Origin: Falciphora oryzae
Taxonomy: Eukaryota > Ascomycota > Sordariomycetes > Magnaporthales > Magnaporthaceae
Direction: 5' to 3'
DNA length: 64,000 bases
Assembly (NCBI GenBank): GCA_000733355.1
Contig: JNVV01000002.1
Span: 2,747,007-2,811,006, forward strand
This document shows positions 53,215 through 64,000 of this stretch, piece by piece. Under the pieces are notes generated by a model, which was not told the DNA's origin, made no database searches, and saw only the letters and a program-made list of their open reading frames with translations. Within the stretch, counting starts at the first letter, position 1; every line of letters begins with the position of its first letter. Made by a program: the position numbers and the translations under genes.

Positions 53215-55965
53215 ATGGCCGATCATCTCCAGTCGTCGGCGTCAGCTGTGGCAGACGCCATGGCAATGATATCTTCGGCCGTGGGATCGGAGCCTGCTGC
53301 CATCCAGTGCTGCTGCGGCCGCGCAGACTGCGTCTTTTTGAAACACAACTGCTCTGTTCTCGAGAGTGTCGAGAAGGACGTCCACGCGGCCGCCAAAATG
53401 GGACAGGCAAGTGATTCACCTCGGTTTCTCTCCTCCGCCCTTTCTTCTCTTCCCGCCGCCTGATGTCGCTGCGTCATCCCACCTTCTGTGCCTTTGCGAG
53501 ATGCCTCCTGTTATTGTTTGTGTTTGCCCGCGCAGTCGAGTGCCCTCAACATTCCATCCCGCACCGCGTCCCTCCCTTTTCGCACTAGCGCCGTTTCCCC
53601 TCGTTATGCAACCGACTGTCGGTGGAATGCTTAGTTTGTACCACTGCGGCTGGAAGCGACAGGAGACTATCCCCAGCGTCATGGACAGGATAATATCGAC
53701 GGTCGCGAAGGCCGCGAAAGAGCGACCAGCCGCGGTTACCCAGGTCTAACATCCACTCCCCAGGTTTTGCTTGCCCGCCACGAAGCTTACATGGCAGACG
53801 CCGAACGCGACCGAGTCGAGTTGACAAGCCGGATAGAAGAGCTCGAAGGCGACAAACGGGAGCTCGAGGCCGACAACGCCAGGACTATCCAAGAAAACCG
53901 TGCCCTTCTCGACCAACTCGAGGCGCTCAACAGCACTGTGTCCGACGCCGAAACCCGCATCACAAGCCTCGAGGCCGCGCTTCAGTCCACGCAAGTCAGC
54001 GCGAGGCGACTCGAGGGCGCCGCAGCCCGCGCCGCAGAGCTTGAGAGGGAGCTCGAGTTCCTGGAGAGGGAGCAGGAGAGGATACAGAACGATTTGTTCA
54101 ACTCGCAACGCGATGCGCGCACGGCCATCCAACGCTGGAAGACCGCCGAACGCGGCGTCTTCAACCTCCAGCAGCAGCTTGAGAGGATAGAGCAGGAGGC
54201 TAGGGAAGAGCGGGAGCGACACGCTGAGGTTCTCGAGAGGATGGAGAGGCAGCGCGCCATGGAGAAGGACCTGAACGCCGCCGCCGGTCGCCTCAAAGGA
54301 GCCGCAGCTGTCAAGACGATTGGCGACGGCAAGTCCCCAACCAACCCTGTCGTGTCGCATTTTGTGCGCGACCTCCTGCAGGACAACGCGAATTTGCAGC
54401 TAGGAGTTGCCGAGTTGCGCGAGCTGCTCATGAACAGCAACGACGAAATCCAGATGCTTCGGGAGCAGCTTGAGTACCACCAGCCTGTAACGAACCACGA
54501 GGCCAGCACTGCTTCGACGTTGAAGGCTGAGATCGGACCCGGCGAGATCGATGAAGAGGCCGAAGAGATCCAGCCACGCCTACACAACCTCCAACACACG
54601 CGGAAGGTCTCCCAGGAGGTGCATATACATCACCATTATCATGTCAAGCCGGAGTCGAAGAAGCCCAAGAAGAAGCGGCATATGTTGAACACAAGCATTT
54701 TCACCCCGCCCACGAGATCGCCTTCAACCCCTCCAGGGGGACATTGGCGCACACCCGCGATGCTGTCACACGGTCACAGAGACTCGGTCTCAACTGCCCA
54801 GACACACCGCTGGTCTCTCTTTTCGGAGCCTTTGTCCGATATCGCCCCCTCCTCAGTTCCCACATCACCGCAGTCCAACCCACGCGATTCTATGTTTGGA
54901 CGAAATGCGCCGGATGATATTTGTCCTTCATCGCCACTCACATTTGCAGACCCTATGTCCCCTACATGGGAGCACCCCCATCGTAAACACGCCTCCGATG
55001 TCTCGGCACACAGCTTCCAGCAGCCTTCGCCGTTTCCTCCGCCCGCCACAACACCCTCCCGACAGGTCGGTAACTTGTCGCAGCTCTCCCCTGAGCAGGA
55101 TGTGGATGCCCAGCTTGTCCAGGCACCCGCAGGGTCTATCACGATCCCGACAATCGCGAGCACCAATTTTGACGACGACTCTACGCCTACGCCTTCGCCC
55201 ACGTCATCAAATAACGCCGCTCAGCACCTCGGCAAGTCTCCAGCCAGCACCGCGGATGCTGAGGACGACACCTTATCCGCTATGGGCACCACGCCAGCTA
55301 CCACGCGCCGTCACAACCTGCGCCGCAGGACTTCGCATGAGTCCATCATATCCCTTTCGGGAGGTCTTGATATCCACACCCTGAAGACCCGCCCCAGCCA
55401 GCTCACGCTTCGGCACATCAACGCAACGGCGGCAGGCACGGGACTCAGTGCCGTCACTGTCACCGCTCGGCCTAGCATTTCCGTGACGACGGAAGATGGC
55501 AAGAGTGGCAGTACCGTACTGCGCGACAGCCTTGGTCTCGGCCTGCCATTGCCCCGGCCCCGTATCACATCAGCCGGTGGCCCGCCTTCGACCTCGTCTT
55601 CGGCCTCTTCCTTCTCATTGACATCCGCATTGTCCACGTCGACACCACGACAGCCTTCAGCACTAGGGAGGCTTGCCTCCTGGCGGCCCTGGGGCGGCTC
55701 TTCGTCACCGGCCGCTGACCCTAAGACGCCTAAGGCGCCTAGTCCTTCGCCGCCGGCCCCGACCCCGGCCCCGGCTGCTGCGGCTGCCACGAAATCACCC
55801 AAGGAGCGGGACTTCCCCCGCCCGGCAGGCATCAACCAGGCCGGCGCGATCCCAGGGTTCCAAGAATACTTTGCCGCTCATCAGAAGCGGGGGCCGCCCA
55901 GCAAGGTCATGCCAGACGCGGTTGATACGGATGCTCTGAGGGACGGGCTTCAGGAGGAGGGATAA
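53215..55965 (+). CDS. Coiled-coil protein with N-terminal Cys cluster, function unknown
   Basis: Two exons: 53215-53406 and 53764-55965 (2394 nt, 797 aa). The ATG sits in a strong fungal context (CACCATGG). The 357-nt intron has a GC donor (CAG/GCAAGT), branch GTCTAACAT and acceptor CCCCAG, phase 0. Residues 1-64 include QCCCGRADCVFLKHNC, a dense Cys/His cluster that could bind metal. From ~65 to ~310 there is a nearly continuous heptad-rich coiled coil (RVELTSRIEELEGDKRELEA and similar), then SHFVRDLLQDNANLQLGVAE, a short His-rich motif VHIHHHYHVK and a basic patch KKPKKKRH. The C-terminal ~450 residues are Ser/Thr/Pro-rich and probably disordered, ending in GFQEYFAAHQKRG. It is likely a cytoskeletal, septal or scaffold protein by architecture only; I cannot name it. 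Confidence 0.85.
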
Positions 55966-57060
55966 ACCCTTCCCTCCCTTCTATCATTAACGCACCTCAC
56001 CTAGCGAGTCAGTAGGTCATTCAAGATTGCCCTTGACGTCGCCCCTCCGGTTCTTGCTCCGCTCCCTCCCGCCTTGGTTCCGCTCGGGGATTCCTTGCGA
56101 GGCCGTGCCTCCTAATACCCGTCATCTATATCTCCTTGTTTATGCCACCCCTCGTCACGTTTATCTTGTTCTCATTTATCTCGCTATCTTTTTATCCTCA
56201 TCTATGCATCTGCGGCGGCGTTTGGGGGCATCTCTTCACCATCTACACGACTACTTATTATCTTACCCTGACTGCATCTCCTCAGTCATAATGTTTATGT
56301 CGTCGCCACCAGCGCAGAACCTGGTTTTTTTTTTCTTCTATAAACTTGTCATCATATTCATGTTCCTTCTATCGGAGTCTCCTTTGTATGATGCGTTGAT
56401 AATATTGCTATCATTTAGGATTTACGGGAAGCGGTTGTTTTTTTTCTTTTTTTCGGATCCAGGTAGTGTTCGATGTACCAGGAGGATACTGCTCTGCAGC
56501 CCATTTTCTTTTCTATTTCACATGTTACGCTGCTGCGTCTTAGCAGACTTTTGTCGCAAGGCGGACGAGCCCAGAGAGAATGCGTTGATACCCCAGCCTC
56601 CCGCATTTTGCGTGTTACAACAAACCATATAATTTCTATACCCTGAGAACGCCTTGATGCAAGTGTCTTCCGAGCGCCTGTCTGATCTGTCTCTTCATTT
56701 GAGTACCCCTAAACCCCTCCATTATAGTAACGGTCGTCAAGACATGGAAGCAAACCTAGAATTGAATAGGCTTTAGCAACTTCGAGAGGCTTTTCACTGT
56801 GCACTCATGCCGAAACTTGGCAATATCCTGCGGGCCACGGGCCGAAGTGGGGGCGTCGATCAATGCTGAGGTTCACGATTGACATGGATATAATTGATTC
56901 CATGAATCGGAGGAGGTGAGCCGTGCTCCCCCTCCCCCTGCCCGCGCGCTGCCATAGCAGACATCAGGCCTGTACCTAGCGTTCTGCCCAGAAACACATA
57001 CCTCGTTAATTCGCGACGTCGATCACTCTCCACAGCAGTCCAGTGCCGGCCCGCAACACC
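55966..57060. other. Intergenic, T-rich 3' region then promoter of the downstream gene
   Basis: The first ~650 bases after the coiled-coil gene are strongly T/C-rich with several poly-T runs (56322-56332, 56438-56454), a typical 3' UTR/terminator landscape. The rest is upstream sequence of the next plus-strand gene. The 201-codon frame at 56027-56632 is an artefact of the pyrimidine bias. Confidence 0.55.
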
Positions 57061-58047
57061 ATGGTCACAGTTTCGCTAGGGATACCCGATATGGCAGTGC
57101 CCTCACCCAGCGGCCCGGCAACGGAGGATCTCCAACAGGTGCAGGCGCACGCCACGGCGCCGGAGCCGGCGGACCTGCTCGTCCTGGGCGCCGGGTGGAC
57201 CTCGCGGTTCCTGCTGCCGCTGCTGGACGAGAACGGGGTCCGCTGGGCGGCCACGACGACGACGGGCCGCGACGGCACCGTCCCGTTCCGCTTCGACCCG
57301 GACTCGGCCGACCCGGCGCCCTACCGCGCCCTGCCGACGGCGCGCACCGTGCTCGTCACGTTCCCGCTCAAGGGCGAGGGCCAGAGCAGGCGCCTGACGT
57401 CGCTATACGCCTCCTCCAGAAGTAGCGATGCCGCCACAAGCACCCGCTGGGTCCAGCTCGGCTCGACGGGCATCTTCTCGGCGCCCGGGTGGAACGACGA
57501 GTCCTCCCCTTACGACGCGGCCAGCCCGCGCGCCGTCGCCGAGGACGAGCTGCTGAACGGCTGCGGCGTCGACGCGTGCGTGCTGAGCCTGGCCGGCCTG
57601 CACGACGGCGCGACCCGCGACCCGCGCGACTGGGTGCTGCGCGTCGCGCGCACCAAGGACGCCGTGCGCGCAAAGGGCGCCCTACACCTCGTCCACGGCG
57701 CCGATGTGGCCCGCGCGGTACTGGCCGTACATAACCGCGAGACATTCACGCCGGGCCGCCGGTGGATCGTGGCCGACACGCGCTGCTACGACTGGTGGGA
57801 CCTGATCCAGGCCTGGGGCGCCGAGGCAAGAGACCGCCTGCGCGAGGGGACGATCAAGGCGGCCGCCGCGGCCAGGGAGGCGGGCGTCGAGGCGGACGAG
57901 CTGCGGTACGAGGAGTGGGTGGCCGAGCTGATGCAGGAGGAGGGCGTCCGGGCGCTCCCCAGGCCGCCTGAGAGACTGGGCAGGGTCCTGGACTCGCGGG
58001 CGTTTTGGAGGGAGATGGGGGTGTGGCCTTCGCAGGGGAGAGTTTGA
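57061..58047 (+). CDS. Atypical SDR / NAD(P)-binding epimerase-like protein
   Basis: Single exon, 328 aa from the ATG at 57061 (context ACACCATGG). A Rossmann nucleotide-binding motif is visible at about residues 42-52: LLVLGAGWTSRFLLPLL (GxGxxxxF type). It is followed by a conserved RFDPDSADPAPYRALP segment, VLVTFPLKGEG, WVQLGSTGIF and a central LNGCGVDACVLSLAGLHDG. Then come HLVHGADVARAVLAV and GRRWIVADTRCYDWWDLI. The layout matches extended or atypical SDRs of the YeeZ/NAD-dependent epimerase type common in fungi. The catalytic YxxxK is not clearly present, as in many atypical members, so enzymatic function is unassigned. Very GC-rich, with no introns. Confidence 0.8.
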   Translation: MVTVSLGIPDMAVPSPSGPATEDLQQVQAHATAPEPADLLVLGAGWTSRFLLPLLDENGVRWAATTTTGRDGTVPFRFDPDSADPAPYRALPTARTVLVTFPLKGEGQSRRLTSLYASSRSSDAATSTRWVQLGSTGIFSAPGWNDESSPYDAASPRAVAEDELLNGCGVDACVLSLAGLHDGATRDPRDWVLRVARTKDAVRAKGALHLVHGADVARAVLAVHNRETFTPGRRWIVADTRCYDWWDLIQAWGAEARDRLREGTIKAAAAAREAGVEADELRYEEWVAELMQEEGVRALPRPPERLGRVLDSRAFWREMGVWPSQGRV

Positions 58048-58391
58048 TGAACCCGACCGCTTGTCTTTTCTCTTCATGAAGATATACAAGGGCCTATCTT
58101 CCACCCCGAGGCATCCGCTACCGCTTAAGGGATACTCTTCGTTAGCCTGTGGCGTTCATTTCTATACCCCCGCAACATCCAAGGCAAATGGCATCAGCTC
58201 AATGTGGCCCAGACCAGCGCGCCGTCACCATGATTCCACGCGCACCGAGTCATCGATAATAAACTTTTTTTTTCTCGTCAAGGCCGAGTTCTCTATCCTT
58301 CCCTGTACTGTTCTTACATATCGCTGCCAGACCGCGGCAACAATTCGCCATGCAAACGAAACTCAAAACCACAGAGAACTAAATCTACCCT
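58048..58391. other. Short intergenic region between convergent genes
   Basis: About 340 bases of 3' flanks containing a T run near 58264-58275. No coding feature. Confidence 0.6.
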
Positions 58392-60187
58392 TCATTCCGT
58401 CTTCTTGGCCTTCGCGGCTGCCGCCTCGCGCCTGCGCTTCCGCCATGCCTTGAGCTCGTTCAGCAGGCTCATAACGAGCGGAACGCCGACAGGGCCGAGG
58501 AGCGGCAGGTAGACGGCGACTTTGTGCTCGTCCGGGAAGTAGAGCTGCCCAACCATGCTCTTCTCAAAGAAGGCTCGCTCGGCGGCCGCCTCGGCGACCC
58601 GCGCGTGCGCTAGCCCCTGAGGCGTGCCGAGGCCGTCGCAGGCTAGGCGGAGGTGCGCGATAGTGGCCGAGACCCCCTCGGCGACGGACCGCGGGATCGC
58701 TATCCCGGGGAGCGCCCGCGACAGGCGCGCCAGCGAGCCCAGCGTTGACGAGGCTCGGAGTACCAGATCCGCAGACCTGACACGCGACAGCGTCGAGAAC
58801 CGCAGCGGCAGTGAGCCCGACTGAGGTGTTCCCAAGAGCGACAGGAGGTGCGACGTGAAGGTCAGCATCGGGACGCGGAGGGTGTCGGCTGCCACATGTG
58901 TCGACGACTCGGATGTTAGGGGGAGCAGGTATACGGTGCCCCATTGTGGAATGAGCCAGGACTGGGAGGTGGCTTTTTGCGCCGTTGTTTCCGCCCCGGG
59001 GTCTGGGGTAGAGGCGCCGTCGAGGGCGATGGTCTGGCTGCCAACGTAGATGATAAAGTTGATAGTTGGTGCGCCGCCGATGGAGGGCGAGAGGGGCCAC
59101 TCAGCGGCATTAATAAACGAAGACAAATCCTCCTTGCTGAGACGCTCCGACTGCACTCCAGGAGCGGCATACAGCTGGATCTGGGTGTCGATCGTGAAGT
59201 TATGGATCGGCCCCAGGACGTCGAGGACGGGGCGCATGTACTGCTCGATGGCCGCATCGATGTCCCAGCCGCTCGGGGCGGAACCAGCCGTGAAAAGGGA
59301 GAATGTGAGGTGGTAGGTCGGCGAGTACCGGACAGACCGCGCCGAGCGCTTGGCCACTGCCGCGGCAACCTCAGGGTCCTGAAGCCGCTGCTCCTCTTGG
59401 TGCTGCCGCTGCTGCTGCTCGTCGGGGAAAACAGCGGCCTCGGAGACGAGGTTGGAGATGATAACCCGCTCCTCCGCGAAGGTAGAGCGCAGCTGTTCGG
59501 CAACAAAGGTCGACAGCGAAGCGGGAGAGGATTTCGTGTCTGACGGGTAGGTAACATCGAGCACGGGCTGCTCCGGGTGCAGAGAGGACGTCGTGGTCTC
59601 CCCAGGCGCGAGGCGGACAGTCAACGCGAGCTTGTCGTCCTCGGCCTTGGACTGGCTGGCAAGCTCTAGGCGGAGTTGATGGCCGGAAGAGCCACTCAGG
59701 CCGTCGATAGTTTGTTGTGTTTGTTGGAGGAGAGCCTGAGCCTCGTTGTCTGGTAGCGAGCCCGTCTCTAGGGCCACTGTGAGGGGGAACACGGGACGGC
59801 ATGCCTGCAGGGAAAGTCGAGTCTGTTAGTGACGCCATAGGTATCTCCAACAATGCCGAGGGGTACGATACGCACCCTGCCCTCAGCCCAGTCCATCATG
59901 TCGCTCAGGGGCAGGTTCGCGCGGTGGATCGAGGTGGTATGCCACCATATTGGCAGGCCGAGAGAGAATATGAGGGCCCAAAAGGACAGGATAACATATG
60001 TGCGCCGCCGCACATCGGCCGGCTTCTCGGGCGGCGGTTCCTTTCGCGCGTTGGGCGAGGCGGCGCCGGTGGCTGCATCCCCCTGCTTGGCGGGCGCCGT
60101 GGCTGCTACCTCGGCGGCAGCATCGCCGGCAACGGCTGCATCTTCGCTCCCGGGCTGCGTCGTGGGCTTCCGATTTCTCGCCGACAT
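58392..60187 (-). CDS. GPI17: GPI transamidase subunit PIG-S / Gpi17
   Basis: Two exons: 60187-59876 and 59804-58392 (1725 nt, 574 aa); donor GTGCGT, branch CACTAACAG, acceptor CCTGCAG, phase 0. PIG-S is a subunit of the ER GPI-transamidase complex that attaches GPI anchors to proteins. The N-terminal ~60 residues are disordered, then RRRTYVILSFWALIFSLGLP is the first TM segment, leading to the conserved IWWHTTSIHRANLP. The luminal domain includes YSPTYHLTFSLFTAGSAPSG, NFTIDTQIQLYA, INFIIYV and SWLIPQWGTVYL. Near the C-terminus YFPDEHKVAVYLPLLGPVGV is followed by the second TM segment and a Lys/Arg-rich cytosolic tail (KAWRKRRREAAAAKAKKTE). Length and topology (one TM at each end) are those of the family. 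The gene is divergent from FAT1. Confidence 0.93.
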
Positions 60188-61973
60188 GGCGGCATTTCCC
60201 GCAGCTCGGGCTCTGGCTCGGGTCGGCTGTGGCGGCGGCGAGGTCTTGTTGCAACGGTCGGTTGTGAGGGGAGGTACACGAGCGGGTGGGCGATCAAGAC
60301 CGATGCCACACTACGCTGTCGGCGGACGGTGATGACAGAGTGCGGCCTCGCAGCTCCGCGTCGACAGGGGCCATGCTCCACCCGCTCCGCCGGGGTCAAT
60401 TGAATTGGCTGTTCCTGCTCGAGATTACATGGTCACGTGTAACGCGACAAGGAAACTCGAGGGCAGCAGCGTGCCCAGGCACTCAGGCCACCCCACATTC
60501 TCCTCTTCCGTCACACCATGCTGGGTGCAGCCGGGCGGACATGCCGGGTCTCACGCTTTTGGACAAGCTGGGAAGCTCGTTGTCTTGATTCGGCCATTGC
60601 CAACTTCCCCTCACCAAGACCGCTGGACGCTGGACACCATCTAGCTAGGAGTCGATCATCTCCAACTCTTGCATGCCATTTTCGGCCTCACGTGGACCTC
60701 CTTGCTCCTCCCTCTTCGTTGGTCCTGCGGGGGGTCGTCGCCGGAATAAAGCTGGGGTGTACGTGCTACGCTGTACGACGTAAAACGTACAAATCGCCCG
60801 AAGCAGACGCTGCACCCAAGAACTCCAAGCGCAAAAAGCCCCGTTTCCCCAGACCATCCTGTACATCTACCGCCGCTGGGCGCTGCGTGACATCCAGTAT
60901 GGCACTAATAATACCAGAGGTGGGTCGCGGATGAACGCTGGTCTGTTCGCCTGACTCTTCTCTGTATTTTTGGTTGCGATTGGAGCCTCTATTACACCGT
61001 TTAAGCTTCCAATCGCCACGGTTCCGGTGTGTTACTCGGACCGCCGTCCGCATGTCTGGATCAGCAGCTCTCGGCTCGACGTCGAGGAAGCGAATTCGGC
61101 CATCCAATGGCGGAAGGCCAACAGAAGAAGATAGCCGGAAAAAGCAGCCACATATTACAGATCAGGACAACCCATATTACTTCTTGTCTCGCTTCCCGCA
61201 TTATTGGATGTGGACTGTACTTGTTGAGCCATAGGTCGAGGACTTTCCCATGTCCAGCGTGCCTCGGTTCAATGCATCCCAAGCGGAAGCAAGCGCCCCT
61301 CTGCCCAGGCCAAGCGCCTGACGGTAACCGGGTCCTGGCTTGAAACGGTAAAGTCGGAGGTCGTTGCCTTCCATTGATCCCCTTGGATTTTCGTCCGAAG
61401 GATCACACTTCAGGGACCCAGTTTCTTAATAGTGGCGCGGTAGCAATCTCAACATACATCAATGGGACGGCCAAGCACCGCGATTGGGCCCTCGATGCCG
61501 AGGCACACCCACGCCCAGCCATCAATATCTCTGTTGCACATTTTCTCGCTTCAAAGCTGGTGGAGGGGAGGCCGATATGAGTGCTGCATAAGGCCCGCCA
61601 TTGCTGTTAAAGTAGCGAGATATCCATTCTTTCTTTCTATGCCCACATTCGCCTTTTTTTCGTTCTTTTATGCTGTCTCCTAGGCCAACCTTGGTCATAG
61701 CTCAAGAGGTTTGCAAGTTTCCACAATCCGTTCCTCGCCACCCAACACCCGAAAAGGTCTCAATCCCGGCCGGCCACCTGCCAGCCCGACTTGGGACTGA
61801 CGTTGCCAGACGACGACAAGCCCGGACGAGTCCGACGGCAGCACGCGTTTTCTTTCGGCGGGAAACCCATAATACGCCACGTTCAGACCACCCACTTCGA
61901 GAAAATTTGACAGCACCCTAATCATCGCTTTTCTTACCTCGAGACCTGGAAACTTTTCAAGGGAATCTTTACG
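60188..61973. other. Intergenic (divergent promoter region of GPI17 and FAT1)
   Basis: About 1.8 kb without a supported gene. Several short frames occur on both strands; none shows a domain, signal peptide or convincing splicing. Confidence 0.55.
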
Positions 61974-64000
61974 ATGCCCGGGCCCGGTAAGTCACATCTA
62001 GCATTCCTTTTTCATGCAACTTCTATGTCCTTCCCTCCCGGCTAGCTGCAACTCTCTCCGGGTGATCACTTCCAGTTGATCAGCAGTCGGTATTGCATCA
62101 CCATACTCAGGCCTCCTCCTTGGGCTTGGAAACCTCTAACCATGCAACGACAACCAGTGCCTTTGGCGCTCGCGGCGGCGGCCGGCCTGGCCTACATAAA
62201 TGCCAAGGCGGCGGTATGGTACGACACCAAGATGGCGACGGCCGTCGTGCCCGCGGTGGCCAGGATGCATTACAACCGTTACACCGGCAGGCTGAGCTTG
62301 TTCTACCAGCTTGAGGAACGCGCCAAGAACCCGATCTCGGCGGATCGTACATTTATTCGCTTTGGCGACAGCTCACACACCTACGCTGAGGTGTACACAC
62401 TGGCCCTCCGACATGGCGAGTGGATTCGGAAGAAGTTTGGCGTCAAGAAGGACGACGTTGTGGCTGTCGACTTCATGAACTCGGACAGGTACATCTTCAT
62501 CATCCTCGGCCTCTGGGCCATCGGTGCCAAGCCCGCTCTCATCAACTACAACCTGAGGGACAAGTCTCTGGTGCACTGCGTCTCGGCGGCCAAGTCGGCC
62601 CTCTGTCTCGTTGATCCCGCGGTTGCCGACGCCATCACGGACGAGGTGCGTCGGGATCTCCCAGGCACACGCTTCGAGCTGTTTGGACCAGAGCTAGAAG
62701 CCGAAGTCAACGCCACCGAGCCCGTGCGTCTTCCTGATGAGATCCGGCAGGAGACTCAAGGTCAGGCTGCCATGGGCGTCCTCATCTACACCTCGGGCAC
62801 CACCGGCCTCCCCAAGGCCGCGGTGGTGGGTTGGGCGAAAATGACGGTTGCCGGCGGGTTCACGTCGGGTCTGCTTGACCTTAGGACAACGGACGTATAC
62901 TATACGGTCCGTCCATGCATCATTTCTGGCTTGTTGTTATGGAGTGGTAAACAGGGAAAACTAACAGATTTGAACAGTGTATGCCCCTGTACCACTCGAC
63001 GGCCATCATCATGGGGCTTTGCACTGTGCTATCCCGTGGCGCAACGTTGGCTATCGGGCGCAAGTTCTCGGTGACGAACTTTTGGAACGATGTGCGCAAA
63101 TGTGAAGCCACTATGATCCAGTACGTCGGCGAGACGTGCCGGTACCTGCTGGCCGCGCCCAAGCACTACGACCCGGCCACGGGTGAGGACCTGGACAAGG
63201 CCCACAAGGTCCGCCTCGCCCACGGCAACGGGCTGCGGCCCGACGTGTGGAAGCAGTTCAAGGAGCGGTTCGGCATCGAGGCCATCGTCGAGTTCTACGG
63301 CGCCACCGAGGGCTCCTTCGCGACTTACAACATCAGCAAGAACGACTTCTCGGTAGGCGCGGTCGGGCGCAACGGATGGATCTATCGGCTCCTCATGTTG
63401 CCAGCCATCGCCTTTGTCGATGTGGACTTTGACACGGACCAGCCGTGGCGCGATCCGAAGACGGGCTTCTGCCGGCGGACGCAGACGGGCGAGCCGGGCG
63501 AGTTCTTGATCAAGGTGCCCTCAGGCGAGGACATGTCGTCGCGGTTCCAGGGCTACTATGGCGACGCCAAGGCTACCGAGTCCAAGATCTTGCGCGGCGT
63601 CTTTTCCAAGGGCGACGCGTGGCTGCGGACTGGCGACGTGATGCGGTTCGACGCCAACGGCCTCCTGTTCTTCCACGACCGCATCGGCGACACGTTCCGC
63701 TGGAAGAGCGAGAACGTCTCGACGCAGGAGGTCAGCAGCGTGCTGGGCCACCACGAGGCCGTGCACGAGGCCAACGTCTACGGCGTCCGCGTGCCGCACG
63801 CCGAGGGCCGAGCGGGCTGCGCGGCGCTGACCGTGAACAACGCGGACAAGCACGGCACCGCCGCCATCCCGCCCTCTATGCTGAGGGACCTCGCTGCGTA
63901 TGCGGAGCGTTCGCTGCCCAAGTTCGCGGTGCCGCTGTTCATCAGGGTCGTCAGCGAGATGCAGTCGACCGGCACCAACAAGCAGCAGAAGCACGACTTG
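61974..64000 (+). CDS. FAT1: Very long-chain acyl-CoA synthetase / fatty acid transporter (3' end beyond the window)
   Basis: Partial gene, exons 61974-61986, 62158-62906 and 62978 to past 64000; 595 codons visible, in frame at the edge. Fat1 activates long and very long-chain fatty acids to CoA esters and aids uptake, at ER, lipid-body, peroxisome or plasma membrane. The 13-nt exon 1 (MPGP) joins in phase at CAACCAG after branch CTCTAACC to give MPGPVPLALAAAAGLAYINA; without it, an ATG at 62142 would give MQRQPVPLAL. The hydrophobic N-terminus is a membrane segment. Family motifs: AMP-binding P-loop YTSGTTGLPKA, then across the second intron (donor GTCCGT, acceptor GAACAG) CMPLYHSTA, MIQYVGETCRYLL, EFYGATEGSFATYN, WLRTGDVMRFDANGLLFFHD and the VLACS/FATP signature DTFRWKSENVSTQEV. 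The remaining C-terminus is beyond the window. Confidence 0.93.

Noticed and set aside
56027..56632. 201-codon frame downstream of the coiled-coil gene
   Set aside because: Same pyrimidine-bias artefact with poly-T runs translating to Phe stretches.
1..64000. CRISPR arrays, rRNA genes, telomeric TTAGGG repeats or an intact transposase/reverse transcriptase
   Set aside because: None was found on reading both strands; only short microsatellites, the inverted duplication and the SINE-like remnant were seen.

Overview
This window comes from a filamentous ascomycete (Pezizomycotina), most likely a Sordariomycete. The evidence is a GC-rich genome, short introns (mostly 50-170 nt) with GTAAGT-like donors and CTAAC/CTGAC/CTCTAAC branch sites, about one gene per 3 kb on both strands, and fungus-specific families (PTH11-type 7-TM protein, OYE-like flavin oxidoreductase, small secreted proteins, GH92 mannosidase, RFT1, DBP3). 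The species cannot be fixed from the sequence alone. There are no rRNA genes, no convincing tRNA genes and no CRISPR. Twenty loci are modelled: 19 CDS (one cut by the right edge) and one pseudogene. I rebuilt exon structures by hand, and every multi-exon model closes in frame with a whole number of codons (the edge gene up to the window end).

Layout. 0.2-2.4 kb: mitochondrial cytochrome b5/molybdopterin sulfite oxidase (-). 3.9-9.1 kb: a 1630-residue multi-zinc-finger protein with a histone-H1-like Lys/Ala tail (-). 10.5-12.7 kb: seven-exon MFS sugar transporter (-). 12.7-17.6 kb: long non-coding stretch with a 131-base assembly gap, leading into a Myb-like regulator (+) at 17.6-18.7 kb. 20.5-22.1 kb: COX10 (-). 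22.7-23.3 kb: a small secreted Cys protein (-).

24-34.6 kb is more accessory: a six-exon flavin monooxygenase (-), a 74-residue secreted peptide precursor (+), a BAHD/trichothecene-acetyltransferase-like enzyme (-), a 3.7-kb gene-free stretch with a diverged inverted duplication and a tRNA-headed SINE-like/tandem repeat, and a short-chain dehydrogenase locus broken by an in-frame stop (-).

35-64 kb returns mainly to conserved genes: RFT1 (+) converging on DBP3 (-); an eight-exon GH92 alpha-mannosidase (+); a secreted Ser/Thr-rich Cys protein (-); a Rieske/AIF-type oxidoreductase (-); an OYE-like oxidoreductase (-); a PTH11-type 7-TM protein (-); a coiled-coil protein (+); an atypical SDR/epimerase-like protein (+); GPI17/PIG-S (-); and FAT1 acyl-CoA synthetase/fatty acid transporter (+), cut by the right edge.

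Functional themes: secretory-pathway glycosylation and GPI anchoring (RFT1, GPI17, GH92) and mitochondrial redox work (sulfite oxidase, COX10, Rieske-AIF). These genes are interspersed and I see no operon-like logic. The most notable sequence-level points are the broken SDR, the 31.2-31.8 kb imperfect palindrome, three GC-AG introns sharing the GCAAGT donor, and several small or terminal exons that simple ORF calling misses.
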